Of a stretch of 64,000 nt of DNA, positions 59,976 through 64,000 are shown piece after piece. Position numbers and translations under genes: made by a program. Position 1 is the stretch's first letter. Each line of letters begins with the position of its first letter. Below the pieces are notes generated by a model. The model made no database searches, was not told where the DNA came from, and saw nothing but the letters and a program-made list of their open reading frames with translations. This DNA is from Owenia fusiformis (lineage: Eukaryota > Annelida > Polychaeta > Sabellida > Oweniidae). The stretch covers positions 9,124,196 to 9,188,195 of the forward strand of contig CAIIXF020000004.1 in NCBI GenBank assembly GCA_903813345.2, read 5' to 3'.

Positions 59976-62249
59976 TCAACTTGGTTGATTGAATTTGCAG
60001 AGCCTTTCACCACATAGTTCAATGCAAGAATCCTCGCTCAACTGCAGCAGGTACTATATTCTAATAGTTAGTGCATTTCCTCTAAGTTTACTGTGCCACA
60101 CCTTCCATAATTTTTTGGTGGTCATGAAATAAGGGATCATGCATTGAAATGCATTGAGATGAAGCTCCTAATTTCCCTTTCTTTGGGCTTGGATGAAGTA
60201 TAGCAAGATTTGGACCAGGTCCATGTATCAACACCAGAATGAAGTTAGCCTTGTCTTCCCTGTTCAGCTCTATGAAGGATTTTAATCCTTATTCAGATCT
60301 AATGTTGAGGTTAATGTCATTTTGAATCTTTTTTTGAATTTTCATAGAGGGTTCTATTGAATACTTCAATTTTAGACCTAGTATATGAAGTATAATCAAT
60401 GATTAGACCTGTCATTGGTTCAAATCTGCAGAAATACTAGTCAGGATATATCATATATTAAACCTCCGAGCTATGAAACAGTAGTAGGTACCAATAAACT
60501 CTAAGCCTGGAAATAATAAGGGTATTCTAATAGTTTACCTTAATACTGTCTGTTTAGACCTTTATTTGTAATGATTTTCAATGATTAAGCCTCTTAGATG
60601 GTTTAAATAAACAGAGAGTCAGCTCGGAATATGTCATACATCAAACTAATCTATGAAATCATAGCTTGTTCAAGTTGATTACTTTGGTCAATCTTGCATA
60701 TTCTGCTTTAATATTTCAGAATTATTTACTTCATTTAATGTGAATTTTGTTGTGAACATTTAATGATTATATGCTTATATAGTAAAAAACTACAGCATTT
60801 TACAACACATGCCCCATGTGGCCACCACTCCAGCCAACGAAGCTGTTGATGACTCTCCTACACATACCAACATGGATTGCAAAGCTTCTGATGAAGCTAT
60901 CCACTTAAAATTGAAGAACATCTGAGAATTTGTCTGACACTAGTTTTACTTCTCTAGATAGATTTTAGTCACGCCATGGACAATTGAACAACTTCCTTCG
61001 CCAGATTTGATTGTGCATGTAGAGGAGTAGTGGCCACATTGGACATATGTTGTAAAGTGCTGTAGTTTTTGACTCCACAGGCAGATTATCATGAAACTTT
61101 CACAACAAAATTCATATTGAATGAACTGAATAATTCTGAAGTTTTGAGGCAGAATATGCAGGATTGACAAAGTTAATTAACTTTTCTTCGGTCCTGTTTT
61201 TGGACACCCTGTACCAGTAGAATGATACTAGGCTAATGGTATACTTAAATTTAATCGATTGCAGACCTATGATTTAAGAATGAATTTTCAATGATAACAG
61301 GATATATCATACATTATTTGTCTAAGCTAGAAAACTAATATATGTACAAATATGTTCATAAATAAGAAAAAATTATAGGGGTCTTCCAAGGGTATATCAA
61401 TTTTAGACATCATATTTCATGAATTTTTAATATTTGAACATGCTAGAAAGCTTAAATCTTCCTAAAACTTAGCTAAAATAAGTTTTATATTTTAGATTTA
61501 TTCTTAAATGCCAAATATATGAACACAGAGGGATAAATGTTAAAGCAATAGGGGTCAGTTATAGTCACACATAAAATCAGTCCCAGCTAAAATGTCATTT
61601 TTTCTTAAATTCACTAATTTTTATCAAGGCAATTATCAAAGGAATTACTTTGATTCTTGCAGGTTCAGCAGACCAGGTATTAAGCCTTTTACATGGATTT
61701 TTTTAGCATCCATCATTGTCTAATGAAAAAGTTATGACACGAAAAGTAAAAAATGGGTCATAAATTTGCCCCCTGGGGTACATACTTTTTGCTTTTATTC
61801 AAATTTCTTAAGTGTAATCCGTATCATTCATACTTTAAATGTTTATTTTATACAATGTCCATGTATTTCACTTACAAAAACCATAGAATCAAAGTTATTT
61901 TAGGTTGACGAATTTTTTCCCCCTGATAGGGGTGAATTTTGGGGGTAGGGGGACTAACATGGTATTTTAAGGGTTAAATAATCATATTTCAGCTTGCCAA
62001 CATGGTTTTTTGGATTAAGCATAAAAAGTTTCATAAGAAACACTTGTCAGAACACTTTTAACACTAAACGCCTACCACATTTCCTCTAGATGAAAATGCA
62101 CCTTGTCTATATGATAAAGTGCAGCTTTTCATATTGTACTAAAAATGTATGTTATAAATTACAATACGTTCAAAAAGTTCCCCTGACTAATCAGGAATGG
62201 CATTTCAATCTCACGATAATACGATAACAAATCACAATTTCCTAGGTCG

Positions 62250-62690
62250 ATTTTCAAGCCCAGTTATCAATTATTAAGTCATGTACTATAAATATACAAT
62301 ACAAGGATTGTTCTATAATATACAATAGATTGTTCTGTTCGGCCGTGAGAGACCTCGTTGTTGTACAGTATTGTATATTATTGATTTTGAACACAATACG
62401 TTTTTTTGTGATTTTCGTGTTTTTATAGCCCTCATTGCACAGGACACAGTAAAAACATTATTGTAAACATAGAGCTTTTGTGTTATGTGTTTGACGCGGG
62501 TAGGAATAGAAATCAGAGATAAAAAAATTGAGTCGATACACGAACGATCGCGTTTCAGCTATTAGATACAGGGCAGCATACCTTTAGGGTTGGATCATAG
62601 TACAGTACATGACGCTCTCTTATAAAGACGAAAAATAAGACAATTTGAGAGGGTAAGTTCAACAAATAAAATTTGATCAAGTCTGAAATA
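62250..62690. other. Spacer, no feature seen
   Basis: AT-rich sequence with TACAATA-type words and no open frame or repeat that I can support. Confidence 0.4.
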
Positions 62691-62699
62691 ATTCACTTG

Positions 62700-63828
62700 C
62701 TACCTATGAGTGTTCATAAGGCGAGTGATATACGAATGTTCATTAGGCGAGTAATATAAGAGTGTTCATAAGGCGAGTTATATACGAGTGTCCATAAGGT
62801 GAGTTATATACGAATGTTCATAAGGCGAATTATATACGAGTGTTCATAAGGCGAGTTATATACAAATGTTCATAAGGCGAGTGATATACGAGTGTTCATA
62901 AGGCGAGTGATATACGAGTGTTCATAAGGCGAGTTATATAAGAGTGTTTACAAGGAGAGCGATATACGAGTGTTCATAAGGCGACTGATATACGAGTGTT
63001 CATAAGGTGAGTGTTTTTTAATTAATTTTTTTTTATTTCAAAGAAAAAACATGATTATGAAAGAAACAAAGCACATGTAAAAAAGTTTCTTATTCAGTCA
63101 AAGATTAGTAAAATAATATACTGGGAATTTGTTCAGAACCTAGAAAAGAATTTAAAATATATAGAAGGATGGAAAAAAGATCTAAATTTTTCACTCAATC
63201 AAAATGATTGGAAGAAGATAAATAAACTTAACAAACTGAGTGACTATGAACTAAAATCATCTTTCACTTACAAAGTCCTTCATAGATGTTTTTGCAACTA
63301 ATACATACTTAAAAACGTGTGAATTCATAGAGTCAAACATTTGCACTTTTTGTAATGCAAATCCTGAAACGATTTGCCATCTTCTGTATGAATATACTAT
63401 TGTAAATGCTTTATTAAATGATATTAAACAATGGCTCCCTTTAGAGCTCACATTGCTATGTAATGTATTGAAAGGACCTGAGAGTATAAATTAAAAAACA
63501 ATCATCCTAAATAATATGCTATGTATTTTTAAAAGGTATGTTTATTTGTGCAAATAAGGAATATTTGGCAAAGGCGATAAGTGGAAAATCATGGAAGCAA
63601 AATTAAACAAATGATCGTGATGATTTTTTCCTAATGGTATAAAATTTCTTAAACACTAACGTTTGACCAATAATACTGTATTTTAAAATGTAGGTTTACC
63701 ATGTACCTGTATTGTAATTGTTTTTGCAATTGTTTTAACTTGATTTTCTTTGAAATAAAAAAAGGCGAGTGATATGCGAGTGTTCATAAGGCGAGTTATA
63801 TACGAGTGTTCATAAGGCGAGTGATATA
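62700..63828. repeat. 26-bp minisatellite, interrupted
   Basis: About twelve units of GAGTGTTCATAAGGCGAGTG plus ATATAC run from 62.70 to 63.01 kb; about three more follow at 63.764-63.828 kb. The interruption is the LINE-derived insertion. Confidence 0.93.
63014..63763 (+). mobile_element. Degenerate 3' fragment of a non-LTR retrotransposon (LINE)
   Basis: The plus strand encodes pieces of the C-terminal region of a LINE reverse-transcriptase protein: WKKDLNFSLNQNDWKKINKL, then after a frameshift ESNICTFCNANPETICHLLY, which fits the C-x2-C...H zinc-binding motif (zf-RVT) with its last Cys replaced by Tyr (HLLYEY). It ends in CTTTGAAATAAAAAAA, an A-rich tail. Stops and the frameshift make it dead. 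Confidence 0.8.
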
Positions 63829-64000
63829 CTGCATGCACAATAACTAAAACAGAATAAAAAATAAAGTTCGTCTTAGCTCAAAAAGTTTATTTTCTTCTGC
63901 TGCATTAAACATCAGTCTGAAACCTACACAGACTTTTTAAATTTGAGATCCAATAACAAATTGGATTTTTAGTAGGTGGCCAGGATCAACCATTTATTAC

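Larger units (their letters stand above)
57246..62072. mobile_element. 4.8 kb foldback element with arms over 1.2 kb
   Basis: The left arm (57246 to about 58550) is the inverse of the right arm (about 60300-62072). Shared landmarks include GGCGTTTAGTGTTAAAAGTG, CTTAAAATACCATGTTAGTC, CCCAGGGGGCAAATTTATGA and CCTACTACTGTCTCATAGC, left to right. The right arm is longer because it holds an extra block of about 540 bp (about 60.67-61.21 kb) that is itself an inverted repeat. The loop holds broken pieces of a protein-coding gene. No transposase recognised; no clear target duplication. Confidence 0.85.

Overview
The window is eukaryotic: protein-coding exons are short, bounded by GT...AG introns and embedded in AT-rich, repeat-dense DNA. 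Gene content, with a clear animal TMCO3-type antiporter gene, and the abundance of small inverted-repeat elements, 'AATGGC...GGACGGAC' repeats and minisatellites suggest a marine invertebrate animal. Finer placement is not possible from sequence alone.

Layout. (1) 0.9-4.4 kb, minus strand: a two-exon candidate gene for a 68-residue protein, whose single intron holds about 19 tandem copies of its own 3' splice site plus the start of exon 2. (2) 4.4-13.9 kb: no gene I can support. (3) 13.9-19.2 kb, plus strand: a six-exon gene for an unrecognised coiled-coil protein of about 550 residues, with possible further 3' coding segments to about 20.2 kb. (4) 22.8-42.3 kb, minus strand: a complete 15-exon TMCO3-like cation/proton antiporter gene (about 786 residues), the best supported feature; exon phases match at every junction. 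(5) 42.4-57.2 kb: no confident gene, but a dense series of inverted-repeat elements, including a 1.3 kb element with 8-bp target duplications at 47.65-48.95 kb and a 1.26 kb element at 49.66-50.92 kb. (6) 57.2-62.1 kb: a 4.8 kb foldback element with arms over 1.2 kb and a loop holding scrambled, broken pieces of a protein-coding gene. (7) 62.7-63.8 kb: a 26-bp minisatellite split by a degenerate LINE 3' fragment.

The most striking pattern is that tandem repeats in several places are built from exon edges. The repeat unit includes a real splice site plus part of the adjacent exon, or the stop codon and last codons, so the pre-mRNA would carry many decoy or alternative splice sites. I count six cases, five of them inside the TMCO3 gene. 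Whether this is a neutral by-product of tandem duplication or has consequences for splicing cannot be decided from the sequence.

All exon boundaries were read by eye from splice consensus and reading-frame phase; single-base errors in coordinates are possible.
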